Source of the DNA: DASZBX01 sp035943635
GTDB lineage: Bacteria; Actinomycetota; Actinomycetes; Streptomycetales; Catenulisporaceae
DNA length: 64,000 nt
Reading direction: 5' to 3'
NCBI GenBank assembly: GCA_035943635.1
Contig: DASZBX010000006.1
Span: 61,991-125,990 of the forward strand
Shown here piece by piece: positions 1-10,799 of the stretch (positions are counted from its first letter, which is position 1; each line of letters begins with the position of its first letter). Below the pieces are notes generated by a model. The model had not been told where the DNA came from. It made no database searches and saw only the letters and a list, made by a program, of their open reading frames with translations. A program made the translations under genes and the position numbers.

Positions 1-1
1 A

Positions 2-64
2 GCCGGTAACCGTACCGAGCTTGCAGCGTTCGGTATCGCCATCATCGAGAAAGAAGGAGTCTAG
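2..64 (+). CDS. C-terminal end of a LuxR/NarL-type regulator (5' cut by window)
   Basis: Only the last 20 codons are present, ending with TAG at 62-64. The peptide AGNRTELAAFGIAI... matches the last recognition-helix and dimer-helix segment of LuxR-type helix-turn-helix domains, which usually reads T-G-x-x-N-R-T-E-L-A at this point. It was probably a NarL-type response regulator or another LuxR-family activator; the short tail cannot separate these. The next gene starts 2 nt after the stop, and its ribosome-binding site (AAGGAG) lies inside this reading frame, so the two are likely co-translated. Confidence 0.6.
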   Translation, partial: AGNRTELAAFGIAIIEKEGV

Positions 65-66
65 CC

Positions 67-534
67 ATGCTCGACATCGGAACACCACTGCCCAGCCTGC
101 CGCTGCATGACACGACCGGACAGCGCGTCACGCTCGACGACGGCACACCCGGCCACGCCGCCCTAGTGTACTTCATGCGGTCCAAAAACTGCCAGATCTG
201 CACCCGTCATGCCAAGGACCTCGACCGTCGTGCAGCGGAATACCAGGGTAAGGGCGTGCAGGTCTACATCGCCATCCCCGAAGGCCTCGACGATGCCGTC
301 GGCTGGAAGGCGAAGCACGAGATCACCGTCCCAGTGGTCGTGGCCACAGTCGGCAGCGCTTATGACACGGTCGGATTGACCCGCAAAGTGTTCGGATCGA
401 TCCAACAGTCCGGCACGATCCTGGTCGACTCAAACGGAACCATCCACTACGCCCTGTCGGCGACGATGCCGACCGGCGGCTACGACAGCCAAGCTGTCAC
501 CAACGCGGTCGACACCTTTAGTCGCGGCCACTGA
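67..534 (+). CDS. Thioredoxin-fold peroxiredoxin-like protein (AhpC/TSA type)
   Basis: This is a 155-residue cytoplasmic protein with the redoxin pattern: an N-terminal G-x-x-L-P-x-L-P-L entry, a beta strand (ALVYFMR), a C-Q-I-C pair at residues 42 and 45, and a late G-T-I-L-V-D strand. The spacing resembles AhpC/TSA or Bcp-like thiol peroxidases, but the C-x-x-C replaces the classical T-x-x-C peroxidatic motif, so it could be a disulfide reductase instead. ATG at 67 follows AAGGAG by 8 nt. It is coupled to the preceding regulator gene. The family is fairly sure; the substrate is unknown. Confidence 0.75.
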   Translation: MLDIGTPLPSLPLHDTTGQRVTLDDGTPGHAALVYFMRSKNCQICTRHAKDLDRRAAEYQGKGVQVYIAIPEGLDDAVGWKAKHEITVPVVVATVGSAYDTVGLTRKVFGSIQQSGTILVDSNGTIHYALSATMPTGGYDSQAVTNAVDTFSRGH

Positions 535-535
535 T

Positions 536-554
536 AAGGGACCACCACGCCCTT
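536..554 (+). terminator. Weak hairpin after the redoxin gene
   Basis: AAGGG at 536-540 pairs with CCCTT at 550-554, just after the redoxin stop codon. The stem is only 5 bp and is followed by TT, so this is a weak candidate. The rest of 535-775 shows no convincing gene. Confidence 0.3.
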
Positions 555-775
555 TCGCCGTGGCGCATCGGGCAATGGCGGGACGGACGACCCCGCACCT
601 GCCGCAAGAGCAGGGTTCACGTTCATCGATTCCGTTCACGCACCCCGGATGGCCGGCTCTGGCACACCATCGAGTGGACGAACACCGCCGCCCGCTTGAT
701 AGCCGATGCCTGAACTCACGTCGGAGACCACGACCTGGACATCACCACCTGACCGGCCCCGTGATGTTCGTCAGC

Positions 776-809
776 CGAGGAGTCCGAGCGCACCTGCTCG
801 GACTCCTCG
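776..809. terminator. Perfect 14-bp hairpin between convergent units
   Basis: CGAGGAGTCCGAGC at 776-789 and its exact reverse complement at 796-809 enclose a 6-nt loop. The hairpin lies downstream of the plus-strand redoxin gene and 8 nt beyond the stop of the minus-strand isochorismatase remnant, so it can serve as a bidirectional terminator. Confidence 0.75.
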
Positions 810-817
810 ACATCGAC

Positions 818-1302
818 TCAACACGACACCGCCACGCTGTCGACCCCGCAGGCGCACAGGTGCGGACCGAGCGGCGTCTCGTAGAAAGCGCCCCATCGCG
901 GCTTGTACATCACCCACTCGTTCGGCCCGACCTCCTGAAGCCCGCCCCCGGCCAGCAGCTCGGCGTCGAGCCGAAACCCACGGCCAGGCGGGTGCAGCTC
1001 CGCGCGCAACTGGCTCCCGTCGCAGCCCGGCCGTACCACCGGACCACCGATGGCGACCAGAGTTCGCCGGGGCAGTTCCGCGTTGCCGCCGTCCGCGTCG
1101 TAGAGCCGGATCACGTGCACGATCGGCCGCCCATGCGCTCGGAACGCGGCCAGCACGCCCGCAATCGCCGGGATGGACCCCTCGCTCCCCGGAATCACGC
1201 TGCCGAGCTCTCCCGCGTGAAGTCGTTCCGCACGTCGATCGTGAGCAGCGCGCAGGTACGCGGATCGGGCGCATCCGGGGCCGGCTCGGACAGATCTGCC
1301 AC
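818..1302 (-). pseudogene. Isochorismatase-family hydrolase, frameshifted and 3'-truncated
   Basis: A GTG at 1302 with a good GAGGAG ribosome-binding site starts a typical isochorismatase N-terminus (ALLTIDVRNDFTRE, with the catalytic Asp). That frame hits TGA near residue 35. Homology continues in another frame with GSVIPGSEGSIPAIAGVLAAF, GRPIVHVIRLY and WVMYKPRWGAFYETPL. It ends at GVDSVAVSC, just before the place where the family's catalytic cysteine motif (G-C-x-F-x-x-C-P) should stand. So there is one frameshift near 1205-1215 and a lost C-terminus of roughly 50 residues. It cannot make a normal cysteine hydrolase. Confidence 0.75.
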
Positions 1303-1381
1303 GGCGGCTTATCTCCTCGTGTCGTCGGGTTCTACCAGCCACATGCTCGCGGCACCCGCAGCCGATGTCCAACAGTTTCGC

Positions 1382-2212
1382 CTACTGGCCGCCAGACGGA
1401 AGGGTGATGTCCGCCGCAGCCAGAACGGCCTCCGCCTGCCGGATCAGCGGACTGTCGATCATCTGTCCGTCGACGGCGACCACGCCGCCGTCCCGGGCCG
1501 CGGCGACAACCCGCGCGGCCCACACGACCTGCGTCTCCGTAGGCCGGAACGCCGCACGCACGACCGACACCTGACTCGGATGAATACACGCCTTGAGCGC
1601 GAACCCCGACGCGGCCGCATCCTCGGCCTCCGCGGCCAGGCCGTCCACATCGCCGATGTCCGTGCAGACCGCGTCGATGGCGCTCCGCCCGTATGCCGTG
1701 GCAGCCAACAGCACCGCGGACCGCGCATGCTGGGCGACGAGCCGGTAGCGGCCGTCCGGGAACCGGCTGGTCCGCCCGTTCATCGCCGCGATCAGATCCT
1801 CGGCGCCCCACATCATTGCCACCACATTCGGCTGCGCAGCGAGCGCCGCGGCGTTCAGCACCCCGAGCGGCGTCTCGCACAACGCCACGACCCGCCACCC
1901 ATCCAGCGCCGCGACCTGCTCCGCGTGCTCGGCTTTGGGCAGCATGACCATCCGGTAGCCGCTCGCCCGCAGCGCCGCGAGGTCGGCGGCGTGCTCGGGG
2001 GAGGAGACGGCGTTGACCCGGACGATCACCCGATCCGGATCGAGCGACACCGAGGTCAGCGCCGCTCGCGCCTCCTCCTTTCGCCCGGCCGGCACCGCAT
2101 CCTCCAGATCGAGCACGACCACGTCGGCCGCGGCCAGCGCCTTGCCGTAGCGGTCGGGCCGGTCGGCCGGGCAGAACAGCAGGGCCGGGCCGGGCAGCCC
2201 CGGGGCGCTCAC
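1382..2212 (-). CDS. CitE-like beta-hydroxyacyl-CoA lyase (HpcH/HpaI family)
   Basis: This 276-residue protein has the CitE signature: LLFCPADRPDRYGKAL at the start, VVLDLEDAVP (metal and substrate site), IVRVNAVSSPEHAADLAAL, MLPKAE, ALCETPLGVLNA and MMWGAEDL. Family knowledge: the M. tuberculosis homolog Rv2498c is a beta-hydroxyacyl-CoA lyase acting in leucine and itaconate dissimilation, and the gene order here is the same. The likely reaction is cleavage of HMG-CoA or citramalyl-CoA to acetyl-CoA plus a keto acid. The GTG start at 2212 overlaps the MaoC stop (GTGA), which indicates coupled translation; longer upstream readings are in the wrong frame for MaoC. Confidence 0.85.
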   Translation of the reverse strand: MSAPGLPGPALLFCPADRPDRYGKALAAADVVVLDLEDAVPAGRKEEARAALTSVSLDPDRVIVRVNAVSSPEHAADLAALRASGYRMVMLPKAEHAEQVAALDGWRVVALCETPLGVLNAAALAAQPNVVAMMWGAEDLIAAMNGRTSRFPDGRYRLVAQHARSAVLLAATAYGRSAIDAVCTDIGDVDGLAAEAEDAAASGFALKACIHPSQVSVVRAAFRPTETQVVWAARVVAAARDGGVVAVDGQMIDSPLIRQAEAVLAAADITLPSGGQ

Positions 2213-2682
2213 GCCGGCTCCGGGCGGCACGCCATCAGCGTGGTGCGCACGACGGTCGCCACCACCTCGCCGTGCTGGTTGCGCGCGACGTGCCGGAAGG
2301 TGACCACGCCCTGGCCCGGCCGCGAGGCGGACAGCCGCTTGGCCGCCACGGTGGTCTCGCCGAATACCGTGTCGCCGATCCGGACCGGGGCCGGGAACGC
2401 GACCTCGCCGAAGCCGAGGTTCGCCACCATCGTGCCCTGAGTCAGCTGCCCGACCGAGAGGCCGACCAGCACCGACATGGTCAGCAGGCTGTTGACCAGC
2501 CGCTCGCCGAACTCCGAGCGCGCGCCGAACTCGGCGTCCAGGTGCAGCGCCTGCGGGTTCATCGTCATCGTGCTGAACAGCGTGTTGTCGGCCTCGCTGA
2601 TCGTGCGGCCGGGCGAGTGCCGGTAGGTCACCTCCGGATCCAGCTCCTCGAACCACAGGCCGCGCTGCTGGACGATCTGCAT
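2209..2682 (-). CDS. MaoC-family enoyl-CoA hydratase (Rv2499c-like)
   Basis: A 157-residue single hotdog-fold protein. Visible family marks are the opening GLWFEELDPEVTYRHSPGRT, the catalytic-loop region SEADNTLFSTMTMNPQALHLDAEF, the LVNSLLTMSVLVGLSVGQLTQGT helix and strand, and GDTVFGETTVAAKR. In M. tuberculosis the matching gene, Rv2499c, works as an itaconyl-CoA or related hydratase beside the CitE-like lyase. Start ATG 2682. It overlaps the lyase gene by 4 nt. It is separated from the acyl-CoA dehydrogenase by 71 nt carrying a regulator half-site pair, so it may have its own promoter. Confidence 0.85.
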   Translation of the reverse strand: MQIVQQRGLWFEELDPEVTYRHSPGRTISEADNTLFSTMTMNPQALHLDAEFGARSEFGERLVNSLLTMSVLVGLSVGQLTQGTMVANLGFGEVAFPAPVRIGDTVFGETTVAAKRLSASRPGQGVVTFRHVARNQHGEVVATVVRTTLMACRPEPA

Positions 2683-2705
2683 GAACCGCTCCTCCGCCTC
2701 ATCGG

Positions 2706-2721
2706 GTTAATGGTCGTTAAC
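2706..2721. promoter_or_regulatory. Internal TetR-type operator, GTTAAT-N4-GTTAAC
   Basis: GTTAAT at 2706-2711 and GTTAAC at 2716-2721 form an inverted pair with a 4-nt spacer and one mismatch between arms. The same element, perfect, lies in front of the TetR gene at 7510-7525. This copy sits between the acyl-CoA dehydrogenase stop and the MaoC start, which suggests a second regulated promoter for maoC-citE. That role is inference. Confidence 0.6.
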
Positions 2722-2753
2722 ATCCCGGGCCGGGACTCAAACCCGGATCCGGC

Positions 2754-3906
2754 TCACGCGGGCAGCCCGAGCTCCCGGGCGATCAGCACCCGCTGCACCT
2801 CCGACGTCCCCTCACCGATCTCCAGCACCTTCGCGTCCCGGTAGAACCGGCCGACCGGGCTCTCGTTCATGAACCCGTACCCGCCGAAGATCTGGGTCGC
2901 GTCCCGGGAGTTGTCCATCGCGGCGTTGGACGCGGTCAGCTTCGCGATCGCCGCCTCCTTCTTGAACGGCCGCCCGGCCAGCATCAACGCGGCCGCATGG
3001 TGGTACGCCAGCCGGGCGTTGTGCGCCCGGACCTCCATGTCGGCCACCTTGAACTGCAACGCCTGGAACCGCCCGATCGGCCCGCCGAACGCGTCGCGCT
3101 CGTGCAGGTAGCGCACCGACTCGTCCACGCAGCCCTGCGCCAGCCCGGTGGCCAGCGCGGCGATCGCCACCCGGCCCTCGTCCAGGGTCCGCAGGAACTG
3201 GGCGTAGCCGCGGCCGCGCTCGCCGAGCAGGTTCGCCTCCGGCACCCGGCAGCCGCTGAACGACAGCTCGTGCGTGTCCGACGCGGCCCAGCCGACCTTG
3301 GAGTACTTCGGCGAGACGGTCAGCCCGGGGGTGCCGGACGGGACGATGATCGTGGAGATCTCCGGCTTGCCGTCCGGCCGGGTGCCGGTGGTCGCGGCCA
3401 CCGCGACGAACCCGGTCACCGTCGTCCCGGAGTTGGTGATGAACACCTTCGATCCGTCGATCACCCACTCGCCGTCCTCCAGCCGGGCCCGGGTCCGCAT
3501 CGCGCCGACCACGTCCGACCCGCCCCCCGGCTCGGTCAGTCCGAAGGCACCGAGCTGCTCGCCGGCGCACAAAGCGGGCAGCCACTGCTGCTTCTGCTCC
3601 TCGGTACCGAACCGGTACAACGGCATCACGCCGAGCGACACCCCGGCCTCCAGGGTCACCGCCACCGACGAGTCGACCCGGGCCAGCTCCTCCAGGGCCA
3701 GGCACAGCGCGAAGTAGTCCCCGCCCATGCCGCCGTACTCCTCGGCCACCGGCAGGCCGAACAGGCCCATCCGGCCCATCCGGGCGACCAGGTCGTAGGG
3801 GAACTCCTCGCGTTCGTAGAACCCCCCGATCACCGGGGCGACCACGTCGCGGGCGAACTTGCGCACCGACGCCTGCAACTCCTGGTACACGTCGTCGATC
3901 CCGAAT

Positions 3907-3914
<8 letters not shown>
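2754..3914 (-). CDS. Acyl-CoA dehydrogenase, probably isovaleryl-CoA dehydrogenase (FadE19-like)
   Basis: A full-length 386-residue FAD enzyme. Motifs in order: FARDVVAPVIGGFYEREEFP (N-terminal helical domain), GAFGLTEPGGGSDV (flavin/substrate loop), GEWVIDGSKVFITNSG, YSKVGWAASDTHELSFSGCRVPEANLLG, RDAFGGPIGRFQALQFKVADM and QIFGGYGFMNESPVGRFYRDAKVLEIGEGTSE (catalytic-Glu region). Leucine-pathway context (methylcrotonyl-CoA carboxylase-like genes upstream, MaoC/CitE downstream) points to isovaleryl-CoA oxidation to 3-methylcrotonyl-CoA. The ATG at 3914 overlaps the end of the biotin carboxylase gene by 8 nt. Confidence 0.88.
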
Positions 3915-7478
<3,564 letters not shown>

Positions 7479-7509
7479 TAGCTGTTACCCCCTTCAGGGT
7501 CGTCTTCAG

Positions 7510-7525
7510 GTTAATCCCGATTAAC
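7510..7525. promoter_or_regulatory. TetR operator GTTAAT-CCCG-ATTAAC in the divergent promoter region
   Basis: A perfect inverted repeat with 6-bp arms and a 4-nt spacer lies 31 nt upstream of the carboxyltransferase start and 22 nt upstream of the regulator start. A -10-like TAGTAT at 7536-7541 ends 6 nt before the GTG at 7548, so the regulator transcript is probably leaderless. The operator overlaps the region where the -35 should lie, consistent with autorepression and repression of the divergent operon. Confidence 0.75.
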
Positions 7526-7547
7526 ACTCATCGTCTAGTATGGACAC

Positions 7548-8120
7548 GTGCAGACCACCCGGACAGCGACCCGCCGCGCGGAGATCCTCACCGCCGCGGC
7601 CGCGCACTTCGCCCGCCGCGGCTTCCGCGGCACCTCGCTGGAGGACATCGGCTCGGCGGTCGGCATGTCGGGGCCCGGGATCTACCGGCACTTCCCGGGC
7701 AAGGAGGCCCTGCTCGCGCAGATGCTGCTGGACATCAGCCAGCGCCTGCTGGCCGAGGGCAGCCGCCGCGCGGTGGCCGCCGCCGACCCGGCCGCGGCCC
7801 TGGACGCGCTGCTGCGCTGGCACATCGACTTCGCGCTGGCCGAACCAGACCTGATCACCGTGCACAGCCGCGAACTGGCCAACGTGCCCGAACCGACCCG
7901 GCGGCAGATACGACGCTTGCAGCGGTTGTATGTGGAGGAGTGGGCGACCGTGCTGAGCGAGCTGTCGCCGGGGACGGCCCAGGCCACGCTGCGTACTGCG
8001 GTGCACGCGGTCTTCGGGCTGCTCAACTCCACGCCGCACAGTGCCAGCGAACTCCCGCTGGAGTCCACGGCTGAGCTGCTCTATCTCATGGCGCGCGCTG
8101 CGCTGGAGTCTGCGACGTAG
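7548..8120 (+). CDS. TetR-family repressor of the leucine/itaconate operon (BkaR/Rv2506-like)
   Basis: A 190-residue protein with an N-terminal helix-turn-helix (RRAEILTAAAAHFARRGFRGTSLEDIGSAVGMSGPGIYRHFPGKEALLAQML) and a C-terminal ligand domain (DALLRWHIDFALAEPDLI...). Its divergent position next to carboxylase genes is the same as that of Rv2506 in M. tuberculosis, a TetR regulator of branched-chain catabolism. The likely ligand is an acyl-CoA of the pathway (inference). GTG at 7548 is preferred over an ATG at 7540, which is in another frame. A bidirectional terminator follows. Confidence 0.88.
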   Translation: MQTTRTATRRAEILTAAAAHFARRGFRGTSLEDIGSAVGMSGPGIYRHFPGKEALLAQMLLDISQRLLAEGSRRAVAAADPAAALDALLRWHIDFALAEPDLITVHSRELANVPEPTRRQIRRLQRLYVEEWATVLSELSPGTAQATLRTAVHAVFGLLNSTPHSASELPLESTAELLYLMARAALESAT

Positions 8121-8136
8121 TGAATCGTCTAGGCAG

Positions 8137-8178
8137 GACGAAGGCCGGGCGCGGGTTGCCCCGAGCCCGGCCTTCGTC
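8137..8178. terminator. Strong 14-bp bidirectional terminator hairpin
   Basis: GACGAAGGCCGGGC at 8137-8150 pairs perfectly with its reverse complement at 8165-8178 across a 14-nt loop, between the converging TetR gene and secreted-protein gene. Confidence 0.85.
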
Positions 8179-8213
8179 ATCCGGTAGTAGCCGTTCGGCG
8201 GATCAGCTCGGCT

Positions 8214-9362
8214 TCAGTTGCCCGCGAAGAGCGCGGTGATCGCCGGGCTGGCGTCGCTGGAGACGTGGACCTGGTTGAACGTGTGCGTGTGGTTGGTGCT
8301 GTCGAGCGAGTGCACGAACAGGTCCGGGCCCTCGAAGACGACCTTCCAGCCGCCGCTGCCGTCCCCGGCGATGGCCGGGTTGTTGCCCTGCTCGTCCGAC
8401 TGGTGCTCGTCCACGCCGTTGACGAACAGGTCGCCGTTCGGGTTCTCGGTGGCCGTGATGAAGATGCCGGTGGACAGGGCGGCCACCGACGGGGAGCCGA
8501 CCAGCGTCTGGGCGGACTCGGTGACGGTGACCGGGCCGGAGGACGCCTTCACGAGGTGGCCGCTCACGTCCTGCCAGTCGATCTCCCAGTGGTTGCCGAA
8601 CGCGGCGACCGACGGGCTGGTGCCCGCCCGCACGTGCGCGTCCGCGGACGCCCCGCCGGGCTGCGCCGCGGTGAGGACGGTGTGCACGCCGGTGCCGTCG
8701 TCGAAGTTCAGCACCCCGTTCGGGTCGACCCAGGCCAGGACGAACTCGTTGAGCCCGCCGGGGAACGCCGCGACGGCCGGGCTGCTGCCAGAGCGGATGC
8801 CACCCTCCACGAACGGCGCGTCGCCGTTGAAGTCGCGCCGGGTCAGCACCAGCCGGCCGGCGTTCGCCCAGGCGATCTCCTGGAAGCCGTCGTCGCGGGC
8901 GACGGCCAGCGCCGGGGTCGTGTTGGGATCGGCGGTCTGGCCGAACTGCTGGAACCCGTTGTTGTTGCCCTGGAACAGTTCGCCGCCGCTCTCGTCGCTG
9001 CGGAAGACGGCCGAGAACCCGCCCTGCGTGTCACCGGCGATGGCCGCGCTGTTGGAAGAGCCGGTGAGGATGCTCGGGCCGTGGTTCTCCACGGTGTTGT
9101 TCGGGTCGATGTCGCGGATGTGGCCGTCCGCGGCGACGAAGATCGCTTCGAAGCCGAGGAAGGACGGCGTGTCCGGATGGATCGCGGCGTTCGCTGTGGC
9201 GCCGCCGGAACTCGGGCTCCGGCCGGGCACTGCCGCCGTCGCCGCCTGGGCGGTGGCCGCGCCGGCGGCGGTCATCGCCAGGGCGGCGGCCCCGGCCGCC
9301 ACGGCGGTGCCCAGCCGGAGCCTGCGCGCCCGACCGGCCGGATTACGAGTGCTGATCGACAT
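8214..9362 (-). CDS. Secreted repeat protein, probable beta-propeller, function unknown
   Basis: A 382-residue protein with a clear signal peptide (RRLRLGTAVAAGAAALAMTAAGAATAQA). The mature part contains about six to seven degenerate repeats of 45-50 residues, each with a S-P-[AS]-[VI]-A-[AG] strand, an aromatic/W strand and a N-G-x-L turn (for example GSSPAVAAFPGGLNEFVLAW, GTSPSVAAFGNHWEIDWQ, NPAIAGDGSGGWKVVFEG). This periodicity suggests a beta-propeller like lectin or FG-GAP-type folds, without their metal motifs. The start at 9362 has GAAGGGG 6 nt upstream. No enzymatic residues were recognised; an extracellular binding role is possible. It is a monocistronic unit. Confidence 0.75.
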   Translation of the reverse strand: MSISTRNPAGRARRLRLGTAVAAGAAALAMTAAGAATAQAATAAVPGRSPSSGGATANAAIHPDTPSFLGFEAIFVAADGHIRDIDPNNTVENHGPSILTGSSNSAAIAGDTQGGFSAVFRSDESGGELFQGNNNGFQQFGQTADPNTTPALAVARDDGFQEIAWANAGRLVLTRRDFNGDAPFVEGGIRSGSSPAVAAFPGGLNEFVLAWVDPNGVLNFDDGTGVHTVLTAAQPGGASADAHVRAGTSPSVAAFGNHWEIDWQDVSGHLVKASSGPVTVTESAQTLVGSPSVAALSTGIFITATENPNGDLFVNGVDEHQSDEQGNNPAIAGDGSGGWKVVFEGPDLFVHSLDSTNHTHTFNQVHVSSDASPAITALFAGN

Positions 9363-9466
9363 TTCGATGCCCCTTCGTCAGTGGACTGTCTGCTTCGACG
9401 TCCACCGGGAAATAAGGGCACTGGATACATTGCACGTCACGGCGCTGATGCTGCCGGTTGCCGGTG

Positions 9467-9490
9467 GCCGGGAGCGCGCAGGCTCCCGGC
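9467..9490 (-). terminator. 9-bp hairpin after the PPOX gene
   Basis: GCCGGGAGC at 9467-9475 and its exact complement at 9482-9490 form a stem with a 6-nt loop, 29 nt beyond the stop of the minus-strand PPOX gene. Confidence 0.6.
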
Positions 9491-9518
9491 TGTCGACTCT
9501 CACCGATCGGCCGCAGGC

Positions 9519-9923
9519 CTAGGCCGGCGGGTTCACCACGATCCGCCGTGGCGTGAACTTGACCGTGTAACGCTCGCCCGGCATGGACTTGATCTGCTCG
9601 GGGTCGGCACCGTACGCGATCGCGATGGTCGCGACGTCGGTCTTGTCCACGTCGTGGACCAACTCGACCTCGGCGCGGATCTCCAGCGTGCGCATCGAAT
9701 TCGCCGGGTCGATGATGAACAGGGTGCTGTGCGGGTTTGCGGCGAGGTTCTTGTACTTCTGCCGGTTGTCCGTGACCGAGACGATCAACTCGTCGTCGCG
9801 CAGCAGGTACCACACCGCAGTGGACTGCGGGCGGCCCTGGGCGTCGATGGTGGTCAGGACGGCGGTCAGGTGCGACTCGAGCAGGACTCGATGGGTTTCG
9901 GGCACGTCAGCGATGCTTGGCAC
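9519..9923 (-). CDS. PPOX-class flavin/F420-binding protein
   Basis: A 134-residue protein of the pyridoxamine-phosphate-oxidase-like split-barrel fold: LLESHLTAVLTTIDAQGRPQSTAVWYLLRDDELIVSVTDNRQKYKNLAANPHSTLFIIDP, ending in the typical RYTVKFTPRRIVVN strand. Actinobacterial members of this size usually bind F420 or FMN and reduce unknown small molecules. I place the start at the GTG at 9923, which has GAAGGGA about 8 nt upstream; a longer frame from 9998 adds a non-conserved 25-residue extension. Confidence 0.82.
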   Translation of the reverse strand: MPSIADVPETHRVLLESHLTAVLTTIDAQGRPQSTAVWYLLRDDELIVSVTDNRQKYKNLAANPHSTLFIIDPANSMRTLEIRAEVELVHDVDKTDVATIAIAYGADPEQIKSMPGERYTVKFTPRRIVVNPPA

Positions 9924-10009
9924 AGCGGTGATCCCTTCGTGGTGAGGATGATCCAGATTAACCGCTGCGGCCCGGTCTGCCGGACCGACCCGCGCCACTC
10001 ACCGGTCGC

Positions 10010-10360
10010 CTACGCCAGGGTGTTGTCCCAGCGGTCGTAGTACGTCACCTCGCGGATCGGCGGTCGTGCGGCGGGCTTGAAGCCGTCGGTGGTGGTGTAT
10101 CCGACGGCGAGCATGGTGACCTGGGTGACCCCGGCGGGGATGCCGAGCAGGTCGGCGACCTCCTGCTCCCGGCCGCCGAGGTGGTAGCCGAGGATCGTGC
10201 TGCCCAGGCCGCGCGAGCGCAGGGCCAGCTGGAGGCTCCAGACTGCGGGGTAGACCGAGCCGTAGAACGCGGACAGCACGGCGTCGCCCCCGGCCGGTTC
10301 GCCGCGGAGGCAGGCCAGGACGTATGGAAGTAGCCAGTCAATCAGCCGTTCAGCCGGTTG
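10010..10360 (-). pseudogene. Nitroreductase-family protein, N-terminally truncated
   Basis: The C-terminal half of an FMN nitroreductase is readable: DAVLSAFYGSVYPAVWSLQLALRSRGLGST, then LGIPAGVTQVTMLAVGYTTTDGFKPAARPPIREVTYYDRWDN. The N-terminal FMN-binding segment (about 75-90 residues, normally R-R-S-x-R near the start) is missing. Upstream sequence in this frame does not look like the family. No start codon with a ribosome-binding site is seen near the homology border. It is probably a deletion remnant. Confidence 0.7.
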
Positions 10361-10500
10361 GAGGGCGATCGGCGGGCCGATGGGCCATTGCCTCGAAGAT
10401 AGTGCGGGAGTAGGCTCCTGATACAGTCGATCCTTTTGTCGTGAACGTCGGCGGGCCGCGCAGCGCAAGCGGGGGCACGCTCGAAGGCGAGGGTGTGGAA

Positions 10501-10620
10501 GTGTCCGGTGACGGTGCAGCGCCCGCGCACCGCATCCGGCCGCGGTTCGCCGCGCGGTCGGTCCGGCACCGGCTGCACATCGATCTGCAGCGTGTCATCA
10601 GCGCGTCCTGTCTCGGCTGA
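10501..10620 (+). CDS. Cysteine-type leader peptide upstream of the LAL regulator
   Basis: A GTG-started 39-residue ORF ends RLHIDLQRVISASCLG and then TGA. The H-I-D-L-x-R-V-x-S-x-x-C core is the one shared by the other four leader ORFs in this window. Related tiny ORFs are known in actinomycetes in front of sulfur genes, where ribosome stalling at the late Cys codon senses cysteine supply. GAAGGCGAGGG upstream can act as the ribosome-binding site. GCCGCCCG and CGGGCGGC arms near 10646-10675 could form the attenuator before the regulator gene at 10800. This copy is longer than the others, so the start is less certain. Confidence 0.6.
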   Translation: MSGDGAAPAHRIRPRFAARSVRHRLHIDLQRVISASCLG

Positions 10621-10799
10621 GGAACCGCGCGAACCCCCGACACCCGCCGCCCGCCCCGGCCGGCCGCGGGCGGCGCGCGCCCGCAGTCCGGGCCGGTCGC
10701 TGCGGACCGGAGTCCCCGTCGCGGAGTCGGACGTGAGCCGAACCGCGTGCCACCCACCCTGGAACCGCAACGTGCCGTGCCGTCGGCGAGGAGCCCGCT

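Noticed and set aside
2725..2757. tRNA-like T-arm (GGGTTTGAGTCCC) on the minus strand after the acyl-CoA dehydrogenase
   Set aside because: No acceptor stem, D-arm or anticodon arm can be built upstream, which is coding sequence; the C-C-G-G-G pairing is more likely a small terminator.
7820..7840. Leader-like W-H-I-D-F-A motif
   Set aside because: It lies inside the ligand domain of the TetR regulator, lacks the following R-V...S-C ending and has no nearby stop.
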